A stretch of 64,000 nucleotides of DNA, from NCBI GenBank assembly GCA_003999685.1, contig CP021226.1, positions 1,736,001 to 1,800,000 of the forward strand, read 5' to 3'. The stretch is from Taiwanofungus camphoratus (taxonomy: Eukaryota > Basidiomycota > Agaricomycetes > Polyporales > Taiwanofungaceae). The translations under genes and the position numbers were made by a program. The notes beneath the pieces are model-generated. The model saw only the letters and a list, made by a program, of their open reading frames with translations. It did not search any database and was not told where the DNA came from. Below are positions 11,852-21,876 of this stretch, piece by piece (the stretch's first letter is position 1; every line of letters starts with the position of its first letter).

Positions 11852-14058
11852 TCAAAGCTTGGCTTGGAGCTTATGTGACTCCTCGTAACGATCTTGCAGG
11901 AGCCGCCGGAGTGTCTTACCAGTGGGTGATTTTGGTATCTAGGCCGGACACTCTCGTCAGTGCGCCGAAACCCAGGGCCCGTGCAGAAGCACAACTCACT
12001 TCGTCCACCGCCTCGATACCGCCCCTCAGCCACTTATACTTGCTCAAGTTCTTCCTTGCCCATGCCTCCAGCTCCTCGAAGACGGCCTGATTGCCGCGCC
12101 TCCTGCCCTCCTCGCTCAATACAATCCATGCACGCGGAACCTTCTCGTCGGATGTCCGTCCGCCGGAGACGCCCCCTACACAAACGTCCACTATAGACTT
12201 GGCCGGATGGGACAAGAGGAGGTCCTCGATCTCCGTCGGCGACACTTGCACGCCGGAGACTTTTAGCGTGTCCTAGACGAGCAGCGTGAAAACCCTCTTT
12301 TCCTCTCCGTAGACGAGATCATACCTTCTTCCTGTCCAGAAAGCTTGGTGAGGAGTGAGGTGATCCGTGAACATCGATGCGGAAGACGGGTATAGAGCTC
12401 GCTGCTCACTAGAACATGCCCTTCTCGTCGACCCTGAACTGATCGCCCGTCCGCAACCAACCCCCGTCCACGAACACCTCCTTCGTTGCCTTCTCGTTCC
12501 CCCAATACCCAGCAGCGACGTTGCCACCGCGGACCCACAACTCTCCGGGCTCGTTCACGTCTGCCTCCGAGCCGTCGTCCCGCACTATGCGGGCTTCCAT
12601 ACCGGGCAGAAGAAGACCCACGGAGCCGAGGACGGGCGATAGTCGTCCGCCGAACATGAACGGCGAGGGTTGCCGGGTAGCAGTGATTGTCTACGGGTAT
12701 TAAACGGAGGCGAGGGTCAACCCAGAAATCAACGACTCACTACTTCGGACATGCCATATCCTGCAAAGCGGGGCAGTCAGACTGTGGAATTGGGAGGAGG
12801 CTAGATGGTGTTGCCTACCCTCCGTGACCTCAATGGCACTCTTGACGGCACGTTTGAAGCCCTCCACCAGCTGAGGTGGTAAGTATGCAGCGCCGCACGA
12901 GATGGACGTGACTGAAGCGAAATCGGCCGGCCGAATCTTTTTGCTGTTGACTAGCTGGTGAATGGCAGAGGGAATCATGTAGAGCAGGTTGACGCGGAAC
13001 CTAACAAGGCGTCCACAGCTGTGTAAGAGGGACTGGGCTATAAAAATGGCTGAATAATGCATACCTTGGAATCGCCTTGAGGACGAGGTCCATGTTCCAT
13101 TTTGGGACAATGATAAGAGTGTAGGGAAGCAGGAACCCACGGAAGCAGATCATGTGCAACCCATAGGAGTGGTACATGGGCAGGAAACCTAGAGCAACCG
13201 GTATGGTGTCCTATGTCTATGGTTAGTGCTCGAGCAAATATTAGGAATTCAAAAATGCCTACGGGAGGGGGTCGTTCATCTGCTGCACCGACAATGCTGT
13301 TCTGAAGGAGTGAAAAGCATACATTGCCGTGTGTTATCATCACAGCTGAGGGTGGAGCCATAAATCGACGCATATGCTGCTACAAAAGGGTCCTTACCTT
13401 TGGGCAATCCGGTCGTGCCGCTGGAGAATACCAGATATGCTAGTGTGTCTCTTTTCGCAGGTTTGACCGAAACTCTCGGAGAGCGACGTTTTCTGGTATC
13501 GTCAATCAATTCCCCCAAGCCCTTTTTGCCATTTACACGGCCGCCCATAATGTATATGCAGTCCCTTGTCAAACCCACCTCCCGTGCGGCCTGCAAGGCG
13601 CCTGGGAGGAGCGCTGGCTGGACGAATATTCGGGTAATTTTGGACGTGCGGAAAGCATGCGCAAGCTCGAATGGTGTAGCAAAGGCTGAAATCAAGGCGA
13701 ACGGCGTTGTGATATAGAGCAGAGAGTGGACCAAGACAATATAATCCTGAATGTCCGTCGGAAATATTAGCTATCGGAAAGGCGCAACGCTCACCAGACA
13801 ATTGTGGCTCAAGATGCCGACAATCTCATTTTTTGCACCTAGTCCAAGTCCGCCCGCAGATAATGGCAAGCTGAGCGCCGTGGCGCCATCGCGCACTCGG
13901 TCCAGGAATTCATTCCGCGAACGCCTGGAGCCAGTTATCGCGTCAATGTGAAGAGTATAGTCTGTCTTTGGAGCGCGTTCGGGCTGGTTGAACAATAGAT
14001 CGAACACGTTCTGGTCTGGCTGAGGCGGCACAGGGGGAAACGGGGACTTGACTAGCAT
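11852..14058 (-). CDS. AMP-dependent acyl-CoA synthetase (4-coumarate:CoA ligase-like)
   Basis: About 567 residues, normal for the ANL superfamily. Ten exons fit: 14058-13795, 13746-13398, 13345-13263, 13210-13065, 13000-12819, 12760-12741, 12690-12410, 12343-12325, 12272-12000 and 11938-11852 (1704 nt). Motifs in order: the ATP-binding loop LVFSSGTTGLPKAVMITHGN (split by an intron), YGMSEV, GELWVRGGNVAAGYW, GWLRTGDQF, the hinge DRKKDTLKVSGVQVSPTEIE and the catalytic-lysine region IPKSPTGKTLRRLLQDRYE. It would activate a carboxylic acid (fatty or aromatic) with ATP and CoA. The substrate cannot be read from sequence, and no peroxisomal SKL end is present (the protein ends QAKL). Two exons are only 19 and 20 nt. 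A retrotransposon ends 375 bp upstream of its ATG. Confidence 0.9.
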
Positions 14059-14433
14059 GCTGGCACTGTCAAGCCAGAACCCAAAGACTCCAGCGTGCAG
14101 GATGTGAAGCGAACAGGGATCTTAAAAGACAGTAGTAGCACCCTGTGGTCACCGGGTGTACGCAGGAAATTATGATTGTCCGGGTAAAGCTGCACGACTT
14201 GGTGCCCGTAACCGGTAGAACTCGCAAACACCGGGCATGTGTTCCGGGCGAAGAGAGGGTATTTGAGGACGCATGAGGCGACCGTGAGCTGCGATTGTAT
14301 AACCGACTACCAACCGAGGTATACGCTGCAGGCACAACGGCCAGACACCGCAGCAGAATACACTCCGAAAAGGGCGGAAGCGTATCACTCGCTATCACAT
14401 GCAGTGCGATCTCGGCGCGCACAGTAAGTACCT

Positions 14434-14626
14434 GATCTATGTACGTCCAGTACGTGGATTTGAGAAAGAGAGTAGGATAATACTTTGTTATTAAGGATGG
14501 GTTGCGGCAGAGCCGCCAATACAAACGATAAGTGATATTAGCATATGTGGGCAAAAACCAGAGGTTTTTTGACCCGAAACAAGAGCCCGAACCTAGCAAA
14601 GGGAGAAAGACTAACGTGAGCTGTGA
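14434..14626 (-). repeat. Outer split direct repeat (B2) of the retrotransposon
   Basis: 193 bp, matching 14910-15102 base for base by eye. It begins gatctatgtacgtccagt and ends cgtgagctgtga in plus-strand reading. It marks the outer end next to the 4CL-like gene. Confidence 0.9.
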
Positions 14627-14753
14627 GGGCGGGTGGGCCTCAGCAACTCTAGCCCCAGGTAGGTCGCGGGAGAGATGCGTCGAGTCGGAGAAAAGGAAAC
14701 CGAATGTAACCGATGAAGATGCAAGTTGCTGACCAAAGGGAGAGGCGGGTGGG

Positions 14754-14910
14754 TGAAATTCAAAGCGACACTGTCGACTGAGAACTGTGTCGTCGAGCAG
14801 TGTTTTTGCAGTGTGCGACGCTGGATAAGAGAGAGCGCGTCGCACTGCCTAATCCGTACGTAGACTATATTCTATGGTCGCGCTCGTGCCTCGCGCTCGC
14901 TTAGAAGCCG
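14754..14910 (-). repeat. Internal split direct repeat (A2) of the retrotransposon
   Basis: 157 bp, matching 19971-20127. It abuts B1 directly at 14910, forming the B1A2 junction typical of elements thought to replicate through a circular intermediate. Confidence 0.9.
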
Positions 14911-15102
14911 ATCTATGTACGTCCAGTACGTGGATTTGAGAAAGAGAGTAGGATAATACTTTGTTATTAAGGATGGGTTGCGGCAGAGCCGCCAATACAA
15001 ACGATAAGTGATATTAGCATATGTGGGCAAAAACCAGAGGTTTTTTGACCCGAAACAAGAGCCCGAACCTAGCAAAGGGAGAAAGACTAACGTGAGCTGT
15101 GA
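14910..15102 (-). repeat. Internal split direct repeat (B1) of the retrotransposon
   Basis: Second copy of the 193 bp repeat found at 14434-14626. It follows the recombinase frame. Confidence 0.9.
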
Positions 15103-15187
15103 TTCCCATGAATTAGGAGTCTCGCGACGCGTCGAAGCGAAGGTTAGATACCCCTGTGTTAGGAGCGGGAAAACGTACCTCGGTCTA

Positions 15188-16350
15188 TTATCGAGCAGGT
15201 GGCATGGTGTACCGCGTGAAGGGTTCCAGGATGGGGGTGCCTTGCAGATATGGTGCCATGACCACTGCATGCTGCCGGAGATAAAGTGTGAAACTGTCTC
15301 CGCTCCAGCGGCCGAGAGATTTGACAACATCAAATGGTACTCCCCGAAGTAGATACTCCAGCGTAGCTCCAATCCGTATGCCGTGCCCTTTGAGCGACTC
15401 GACTCCAAGCGCGCTCGCTGCAATGTTGAGCCGTTTCAGAAAAACCGATCGTGTAAGTGGCTCCATGCCTTGTCGATGTCGTCGTGCGAAAAGCGGCCCA
15501 TCCCTTGGTGGTTTGTTGACGGCGAGGTGGTTTGCGAGTGCTGCTGCGGGATCCGCAAGTCCCATTTGGGTGGCCCAATAGACATCTTCCCCTTCCACTG
15601 CGGCGACTTTGGTGCGTGGGATATGGAAGACTGTGACGTCCAAGCCATGACGGTCTTGCCTGGTCGAGATATCACTGGGTGTGACGTGCGTCTGGTGGTC
15701 GAAAGCTTTGGAATTTGTTAGTGTGAATTCACCTAGTCTTGCCATGCTAAAGAACGTCGTTGTCAGGCATGCGAAAACTGCTGCGTCCAGTGGTAATGTG
15801 ATATCGAGTTTTGACCGAAGCTGGGTGATGAAGTCAATGGTGAAGGGGTGACGCTTCGGTCTTCTGGAGGTGGGTGGAGCAAGTTTGGTAGCGCCATCGA
15901 GCGCTGCATTCATTTCGGCATGGTTCATCTCCCAAGGCTGGCCATGCAGGGTATGCCATGCTTTGATTGCATAGAAATAGTTGGCTAACGACTTGCCTGA
16001 ATATGCTCCTGCACAACTTGCGATGAATGCTAACATAAGAACATTGCCAGCCGGGCAACGCTGCGACTCTGGAATGTTGCGAGTATCACAGAAGACGTGA
16101 AATACCAGAAGACCTGCCCCATACGTCTCCCGAGTGCCTTGTGCCCATGACACTGTAATGACTGCTAGCACCCGGTCAAGGTCAGCATCTGTTATGGTGA
16201 TTGGCTTCCCTTGCTGATCTTTGGGTGTGCGCGATGTCAATGGTCGCCAGAGTCGTAGCCGATCTCGTGCAAGGCAGTGGGGACGCAAGTTTGATGGTAT
16301 GGGAGTCAACCCTACTCGATATGGTTTTGGTGTGTTATATGCAGATGTCG
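15188..16350 (-). CDS. Tyrosine recombinase domain of the retrotransposon
   Basis: This is the C-terminal part of a long open frame that begins near 18634. The domain has an N-terminal SAM-like region (SWAQGTRETYGAGLLVFHVF), then FACLTTTFFSMARLGEFTL with the first catalytic arginine, and near the end KGHGIRIGATLEYLLRG, VVKSLGRWSGDSF and TLYLRQHA, which hold the H-x2-R region and the catalytic tyrosine of tyrosine recombinases. It would insert the circular DNA copy without a target duplication. The codons upstream of this domain in the same frame overlap the reverse transcriptase frame and may not all be used. Confidence 0.85.
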
Positions 16351-16385
16351 ATGATGGAAGGGGAGCCGAGAAACGCTGAGTACCA

Positions 16386-18653
16386 TCAATGGTCGTCATC
16401 CTGGAGACTGCTGTAGATGCACTTGTCACGGAAGTCGTCCGTGTCAAATTGTTCACGGGCACGAGTATCTGCGACAGCGTTCGCAATTGACTTTGCGATC
16501 GCTTTTGGATAACGTCCCTCTCGGAGGCATCGTAGCTCTGTAGCTGTGTAGGGTTCTTCAGCATCGATAATAAAGCGTCCGAGTTCTGATGGAAGCTCGA
16601 GTGGTGGGAGGAGGAGGGACTTGGATGAGTAGACACCCCGAGATGGGGCATCTGCTGGATTGTGCTTGCTGGGTATGTAGGCTGTGTGTATGCACTCGGG
16701 ATTGTTGCCTTCGGTGAGGTACTGATGAATTCTTTTGAAAACGGCATTGATGGCTTTGCTGCGACTTCGGCTGTTTCGCCATCCATCAACAACGCCCTGG
16801 TTGTCCCCGTATATCCTGTAATGGCTCGTAAAGCCGCGAGTCCTGGTGAGGGTGCGTACTGCAAGTTCAAATCCGACTGCCTCTGCCCATCCAATATCTC
16901 TGCGTCCATCCAATGTTTGCCATCCTGGGATAAGCCGCCAAGCTCGCCACCAGCCATTGATGATGACGCCAATGCCAATGCCTGAACTGGCATCTGAGAA
17001 TGCTCCGATATCGACGACCTCGATGTTGCTGTCTGGTATGGACCGTATGGGTCCTGGAGCAGCCTGGCTGAGGATGGCAGCCCACCATTCCAGATCTGCG
17101 GTGACACCTTTGGCAGGTGCGTATGGCATGAAAGGGCGATCAGAGCAGATTCCGAGCATGGTCTCCAGTCCAGTGAGATACGCACGTCCTCTGGGAACAA
17201 CCAGGCAGGCATGTAACAACTTGCCGTAGAGCCTTTGTACCTCGAGAAGGGTATGCCTGCTTTGATGTTGCCAATCACGGATCGCTTGTTGGTATTTCGC
17301 CGTCTTCGTTGCTGCGAGACTGACTGTCGCTTGCGTAAGGTTCCATACCAGGCCAATGAATGTTGCCGTAAATGCGAAGGCAATGTCCTTGCTGCGCTCC
17401 CATGGAATGCCAAGGTCACTTGAAAGGGCGTCAATGTCAGTGAAGTTGTAGGTGTACTTGGCCTCATCCTGGCTTCGTGGTGAAGATGATGATAGGTCTT
17501 TGCATGCGAAAGTGTAGTCTTCATCAGACTCCCTACTGACATTGTTGGCTGAGGATTTTGTGCCATACCAGATGCGTCCTCCATTATGATGGCGTTCTCG
17601 TGTGGCTGGATTTTGATGTAAGTCGCTGCGATGACTGTTGTATTGCTGAAGCTCCTGTCGAAGAATTCGAACAAAGAGGTGATCATCCACCCATTTCGAT
17701 AGCGGCAGTATCCCTTGTGATCTAAAAATATCATTTTCGGCATCTGCAACATAGCCATATACTCCTGATGATGGTGTGCTCCCGAAGGATACACAAGTGT
17801 CCACTCGAAACTCGTTGTCTCCTGTACATACCACTGATCCTGGCCACTGTGAGTAGTGAAGTGGAATGGTGCGATAGGCTTCTGCCACATCTCGTGTGGC
17901 TGCTTGTGAACCTGGGGGTAGTCCTCGAATAAGTTGCGCAATGATGGTGAAGGTCCCCCATGTGCTCGGAAAGTCATCGGAATTAATGGTGGAATTGATA
18001 GAGGGGTTTGGAAATTGAACGGATGGACGACGAGGAAAGGAGAAATTCTGAACAATCCGATACTTGCCTGGCTTTCCTGGCTTTGGAATGATAGAGAACG
18101 GTGATGTCTGAAAAGGCCCAATAAGCTGCTCAAGTGCATCCTTTGAGAATGGACCAATGTATCGGCCTTTTCTTGTCTCCGTGGCAACAATATTTTCAAA
18201 TTCATGCGAGAAATCAAGTACAGAATCTGTGTTAGATGGAGTTTGTGTATGCGATATATCAGGTATGTTGATGATGAAGCCGTTTCGCAAGCCTGCCAGT
18301 AGAAGATCATATTTCGGAAGAAGTCCCGCGCTCTGTAAGTAAATCTTCCAATGATCTCTTTTATACGGTGTGATAGGTTGATGCTTTCTCTGCTCGAGGA
18401 CACTGCTGAGCTCCGTGAGTGTTCTGTCCACACCCTGAGCATAAATGACGTTCGTCGTGGTTCCTGCTTGTGCATCCTTCGGGGCGTTGCCAATTGAAGC
18501 ATAGGGCTCGGCCGTCTCGCAGCGAGAGAACTTTGTTGATTCGCTGCGCCAGAGATGAGTGTGTTTTGTCCCATATGCTTGTGTCGCAGCATTCCATGAC
18601 ACGGTGTTGATGACGTCCAAGACAGATGGCACAAGCAGAGAGGACACGTCCAC
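16386..18653 (-). CDS. Reverse transcriptase and RNase H of the retrotransposon
   Basis: A frame of about 755 residues. The reverse transcriptase part shows PFSIIPKPGKPGKYRIVQNF, ATRDVAEAYRTIPLH and the catalytic KWVDDHLFVR. The RNase H part shows GAFSDASSGIGIG, AEAVGFELAVRTL, YGDNQGVVDGW and HNPADAPSRG, where acidic residues of the DEDD set are recognisable. The order RT then RH, followed by a tyrosine recombinase in another frame, is the DIRS-superfamily arrangement. Confidence 0.85.
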   Translation of the reverse strand: MDVSSLLVPSVLDVINTVSWNAATQAYGTKHTHLWRSESTKFSRCETAEPYASIGNAPKDAQAGTTTNVIYAQGVDRTLTELSSVLEQRKHQPITPYKRDHWKIYLQSAGLLPKYDLLLAGLRNGFIINIPDISHTQTPSNTDSVLDFSHEFENIVATETRKGRYIGPFSKDALEQLIGPFQTSPFSIIPKPGKPGKYRIVQNFSFPRRPSVQFPNPSINSTINSDDFPSTWGTFTIIAQLIRGLPPGSQAATRDVAEAYRTIPLHYSQWPGSVVCTGDNEFRVDTCVSFGSTPSSGVYGYVADAENDIFRSQGILPLSKWVDDHLFVRILRQELQQYNSHRSDLHQNPATRERHHNGGRIWYGTKSSANNVSRESDEDYTFACKDLSSSSPRSQDEAKYTYNFTDIDALSSDLGIPWERSKDIAFAFTATFIGLVWNLTQATVSLAATKTAKYQQAIRDWQHQSRHTLLEVQRLYGKLLHACLVVPRGRAYLTGLETMLGICSDRPFMPYAPAKGVTADLEWWAAILSQAAPGPIRSIPDSNIEVVDIGAFSDASSGIGIGVIINGWWRAWRLIPGWQTLDGRRDIGWAEAVGFELAVRTLTRTRGFTSHYRIYGDNQGVVDGWRNSRSRSKAINAVFKRIHQYLTEGNNPECIHTAYIPSKHNPADAPSRGVYSSKSLLLPPLELPSELGRFIIDAEEPYTATELRCLREGRYPKAIAKSIANAVADTRAREQFDTDDFRDKCIYSSLQDDDH

Positions 18654-19026
18654 TTGTGCCGGCTTGAAAATTCTGTTTTCGAGATGGATAAGGTTGTGCC
18701 GCAGTTCTCACATTGGCATGCTGATGGCTATCTGATGGCACTCGACCAATGTTCGAGCTGCTTTGGGCATGACTCAAGTGTCTTGGCAAGGATATCACCA
18801 TATTCGGATTTTGCATACTGCGCTGTTCAGCTCGGCTTTGCGATGGCACATGATGGCACATTGATTGATGGCGTATGATGGCAGATGGCATATGATGGCA
18901 GATGGCATTTGATGGCAGATGGAATAGGATGAAAAAAAGGGAGATAAATCCCGACATTGAAAGAAGGTGGGGGGGGGGGGGGTAATGTGAGTATAAATTT
19001 CTAAGGCATATGAATATTATGGACAT
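18361..19026 (-). CDS. Zinc-knuckle-like frame of the retrotransposon
   Basis: About 221 codons with Cys/His clusters (CAICLGRHQHRVMECC, CFNWQRPEGC, HLCSGCGQNTHGAQQC) near the C-terminus, as in nucleic-acid-binding parts of gag-like proteins of PAT/DIRS elements. It overlaps the gag-like frame upstream and the reverse transcriptase frame downstream. Whether it is a separate protein or part of a longer one made by the family's expression strategy cannot be told from sequence. Confidence 0.6.
   Translation of the reverse strand: MSIIFICLRNLYSHYPPPPHLLSMSGFISLFFILFHLPSNAICHHMPSAIIRHQSMCHHVPSQSRAEQRSMQNPNMVISLPRHLSHAQSSSNIGRVPSDSHQHANVRTAAQPYPSRKQNFQAGTSGRVLSACAICLGRHQHRVMECCDTSIWDKTHSSLAQRINKVLSLRDGRALCFNWQRPEGCTSRNHDERHLCSGCGQNTHGAQQCPRAEKASTYHTV
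18842..18931. repeat. Short tandem gatggca-type repeat inside the retrotransposon
   Basis: The unit gatggca with spacers recurs about eight times in 90 bp, followed at about 18968-18982 by a run of G. It lies between the gag-like frame and the reverse transcriptase frame. Confidence 0.7.
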
Positions 19027-19915
19027 ACAAATCTCTCTGATTGTCTTTTTGTCGTCGGTCTTCCCAGTAAACTCGTGCCCTGGTTTTTTCTAAGATCTCT
19101 TCACTGATTCGTGATAGATTCCATGCACCCTGTGCTGAGGGGATGGCCATATGCCACAGTTTCCGCTGCTCCGCTTGATAGAGCAGTAGCGTCTTCTGAT
19201 CCAATGGATCTCTCGATGACCGCATTGGATGAATCTGAAGATTTCCCCAGAACGTTGCGACCATGAGGACTCGCTCCGCAAGCCATCCAGCTTGTTCCAT
19301 GGCAAGGATCATTCTCGGAACTGCCTGGCAGAAATCTTCCCACACCAGATCCTTGTCATCGATAACACCATGCGCATCTCTGGTTGCGGCAGCAGGTACC
19401 CACGCCGTTGTTCCATTTGCATTTTGTTGGAGAACCATTGCTTCATCATCAATTGTGCCAGTGACATTGATTGCCTCGTCAAGCCCCTTGTTAGTGTAAT
19501 AGTACATCTCCACATACAGACCTTTTTCCATCTTCCTGACTGCATAAGTTGCCGGAAGAACTGGTGTGATGATTGGTGCATCTCGGTCTGGAATAGGAAT
19601 GTATTTCCCTTTGTTCTTCTTTAGTTCTTCCTTCCGTGTGGCTTCTTCTTCGATCTTTGCAGCTTCACGCCGATGTGTCTCGGCTTCCTCTGCTAGATGA
19701 ATGTGGTTTTCTAGTATTGCTGCCTGTTCATCTAGCTGGTTTTGCCACTGTTGTCTATCCACCTGATTGGCTTCATGCCATATGTTTATCAGCAGCTGGA
19801 TTGCTTGAGCCTCAGTAGTGTTGGCATTGATACATGATGCCCGAGTAGCTGCATATCTCGGAGATGCATAGTCTGGACATTGGGCCTCGGATGGATCCGA
19901 TAGTAGTCTCTGCAT
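19001..19915 (-). CDS. Gag-like first frame of the retrotransposon
   Basis: 304 codons, starting MQRLLSDPSEAQCPDY. A central charged coiled-coil stretch (EEAETHRREAAKIEEEATRK) precedes a region ending in WEDRRQKDNQRDLY. It resembles the first frame of fungal DIRS/PAT elements by position and composition more than by motif. The structural role is inferred. Confidence 0.6.
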   Translation of the reverse strand: MQRLLSDPSEAQCPDYASPRYAATRASCINANTTEAQAIQLLINIWHEANQVDRQQWQNQLDEQAAILENHIHLAEEAETHRREAAKIEEEATRKEELKKNKGKYIPIPDRDAPIITPVLPATYAVRKMEKGLYVEMYYYTNKGLDEAINVTGTIDDEAMVLQQNANGTTAWVPAAATRDAHGVIDDKDLVWEDFCQAVPRMILAMEQAGWLAERVLMVATFWGNLQIHPMRSSRDPLDQKTLLLYQAEQRKLWHMAIPSAQGAWNLSRISEEILEKTRARVYWEDRRQKDNQRDLYVHNIHMP

Positions 19916-19970
19916 TGCTCTGACGTGTTACTGCCTAGGATACTAGTCTCAAGGTACTCTATATCAATTA

Positions 19971-20127
19971 TGAAATTCAAAGCGACACTGTCGACTGAGA
20001 ACTGTGTCGTCGAGCAGTGTTTTTGCAGTGTGCGACGCTGGATAAGAGAGAGCGCGTCGCACTGCCTAATCCGTACGTAGACTATATTCTATGGTCGCGC
20101 TCGTGCCTCGCGCTCGCTTAGAAGCCG
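19971..20127 (-). repeat. Outer split direct repeat (A1) of the retrotransposon
   Basis: 157 bp, matching 14754-14910. It marks the 5' end of the element in its own orientation; host sequence resumes at about 20128. Confidence 0.9.
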
Positions 20128-20362
20128 ACATGTCGACTTCGCTACACGGCAAGTAATAACATCAGTCGTAATCAACCACTAAATCATTTGCACCAACAGT
20201 ACATAGTGTATGTATGAATAACCTGGACTTGCGATTACATTAGAAAGCGACACTAGATCAAGCAACAACAAATACTAAATCTCGTACAACAGTCGACGAA
20301 AGGACAGACGGTATATATCACCAACGCTCCTCACATGCCAAAACACAGATGCACAACCGCGT

Positions 20363-21876
20363 CTACTTTTCCCGACTGTACTCCTCGTTCCCAAAGTCCG
20401 TCTCGGTATCTATCGTGATTTTGACGCCCTCGTCGCGCGTGTCCGCATCCACACTGGGCACCGGCTCGATCGGGTACATGCCCTCCTTCACCTCCTGCAC
20501 GCTGCTCTTGCCATCCTCGCCCGCCCAGTCGCGGTCCTTGCGCTCCGCATCGAGCGAAACCGTGACATTGTACGTCGCGGGCGGCTGTGTCTGGTTGATC
20601 GTGATCACCGGATTCGTCGTCACGCCCGCGGCGCCCCGGGAGATGACGTGCGTGGTGCCCGCTGCAGTGCGGGACCCTTGCGAAGCTTTGGTCCCGGCGT
20701 AGCGCCCGCCGTTGGCCAGACCGCCGCGCACGGAGAGGATGATGCGGAGTGTCATCGATGCTGTTAGCACCGCAGCCATGCTGTGGAGCACAGATGAACA
20801 GACAAGACCATGCCTTACAGCGCTCTACGCACCTGGTCACGATGGTGCGGATGGGGTCTTCCGGACCGGTCGGCGTAATGATGAACCAGAAGAACATGTT
20901 CACCATGTTCACGAGCCATATAGCCTGCAATATGTCAGTGCGAGGCATGGCCGCTGGCTTGAGCATAACGTACGCCGTACAGGTTGAGGCCATCGCGAAG
21001 CATGAGTTTCCAGAGACTTACGGCCTTCACCTTGTAAGATCTGTAGGCGCGTTGCACAGCCAAGTAGAACTAGTCCAGTGGAAAATAGTCGATGAGCGCC
21101 AGCTATCATGCAATCGTGCAAGCACCTACTGTGGCAGTGTAAAGCAGAGTCGCAGATAACCAATAGATGCCGACCCATTTGTGCTTGGGCTCAGCAATAC
21201 AGCCCTGTCCCTCTTCCAGAGGTGTAGCTGGAAGATGCAGTAGTTCTCAGACTCATGCACACTGTTATTTGACATGGACACTTACAGCGATAAAAGCCAC
21301 AGCAAATTGCAGTGACGACGATCTGTACAGCGAGAAGGCTACCTAGACCATAGAGAACAGACCTGCTCTTCTCGTAGATGGCGTGAATGCGGTAGACGTG
21401 GACGAATGAGCAGATTGCAAGGAGGATGGCCGTGCATATCGGCTCGAAAAGGTAGAATTTGCGGCAGCGCTGGATACGGAATCAGATGCAAATCGTGCAC
21501 GTGAAGCACGATGTTACTCACATCCTGCGACCATGCTGTGTCAAAGAAGGCGACGCCTGTGCACCACAATAAGCAATGTCGACGAGCGCGCCGAAGCAGA
21601 CAACGCACCGACGATAGTGAACTCGGCGGGCATGTAGACCCGCAAGAAGTAGAAGATGATCTTGAGTAGTGGCCATCCCTTGGTCCGCAGGAGGCGCCAT
21701 GTCCGCGGGGTGAGGACGAGTGTATCCCAAGCTGCGACGGTAAGCGTGCAGACGAAAAGGTACTTCTGTGCGGAAAGATGGGGAGGGAGGTCTAGCGAAG
21801 GGGGGAGCTGGATAGGCCCGTCGGTCGAGTTTCCTGCTGTCGAGTTTGTTGCCGACGAGTTCGTTGAGTTGGACAT
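20363..21876 (-). CDS. Seven-helix membrane protein of an Agaricomycete family
   Basis: The spliced product begins MSNSTNSSATNSTAGNSTDG, an Asn/Ser/Thr-rich stretch with several N-glycosylation sequons. Hydrophobic segments follow in KYLFVCTLTVAAWDTLVL, LLKIIFYFLRVYMPAEFTIV, FEPICTAILLAICSFVHVYR, LLAVQIVVTAICCGFYR, IYWLSATLLYTA, KLMLRDGLNLYG and AIWLVNMVNMFFWFI. The tail of about 130 residues is hydrophilic and ends EEYSREK. Around eight exons with GT-AG ends are needed; the short joins near 21540-21612 and 21070 are clear. The layout (outside N-terminus, about seven helices, long soluble tail) fits a receptor-like protein but no ligand is known. It is the first host gene beyond the retrotransposon. 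Confidence 0.75.

Larger units (their letters stand above)
14434..20127 (-). mobile_element. DIRS/PAT-like tyrosine-recombinase retrotransposon
   Basis: A 5.7 kb element read on the minus strand. Its direct repeats are split as in PAT/Ngaro elements: A1 (20127-19971), coding region, B1 (15102-14910), A2 (14910-14754), a 127 bp spacer, B2 (14626-14434). Parts: a gag-like frame, a zinc-knuckle-like frame, reverse transcriptase with RNase H, and a tyrosine recombinase in place of an integrase. The frames overlap, which is usual for the family. No target-site duplication is evident, also as expected. The repeat pairs look identical by eye, so the insertion should be young. It looks whole or nearly so. 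It lies between the 4CL-like gene and a seven-helix membrane protein gene. Confidence 0.9.

Noticed and set aside
14069-14845. 258-codon minus-strand open frame between the 4CL-like gene and the retrotransposon repeats
   Set aside because: It runs across the host-element boundary and through the repeats; composition is that of the repeats and no family motif is present.
18967-18982. Run of about a dozen G as a possible G-quadruplex or origin signal
   Set aside because: A single homopolymer next to a short tandem repeat inside the retrotransposon; no further G-runs in register.
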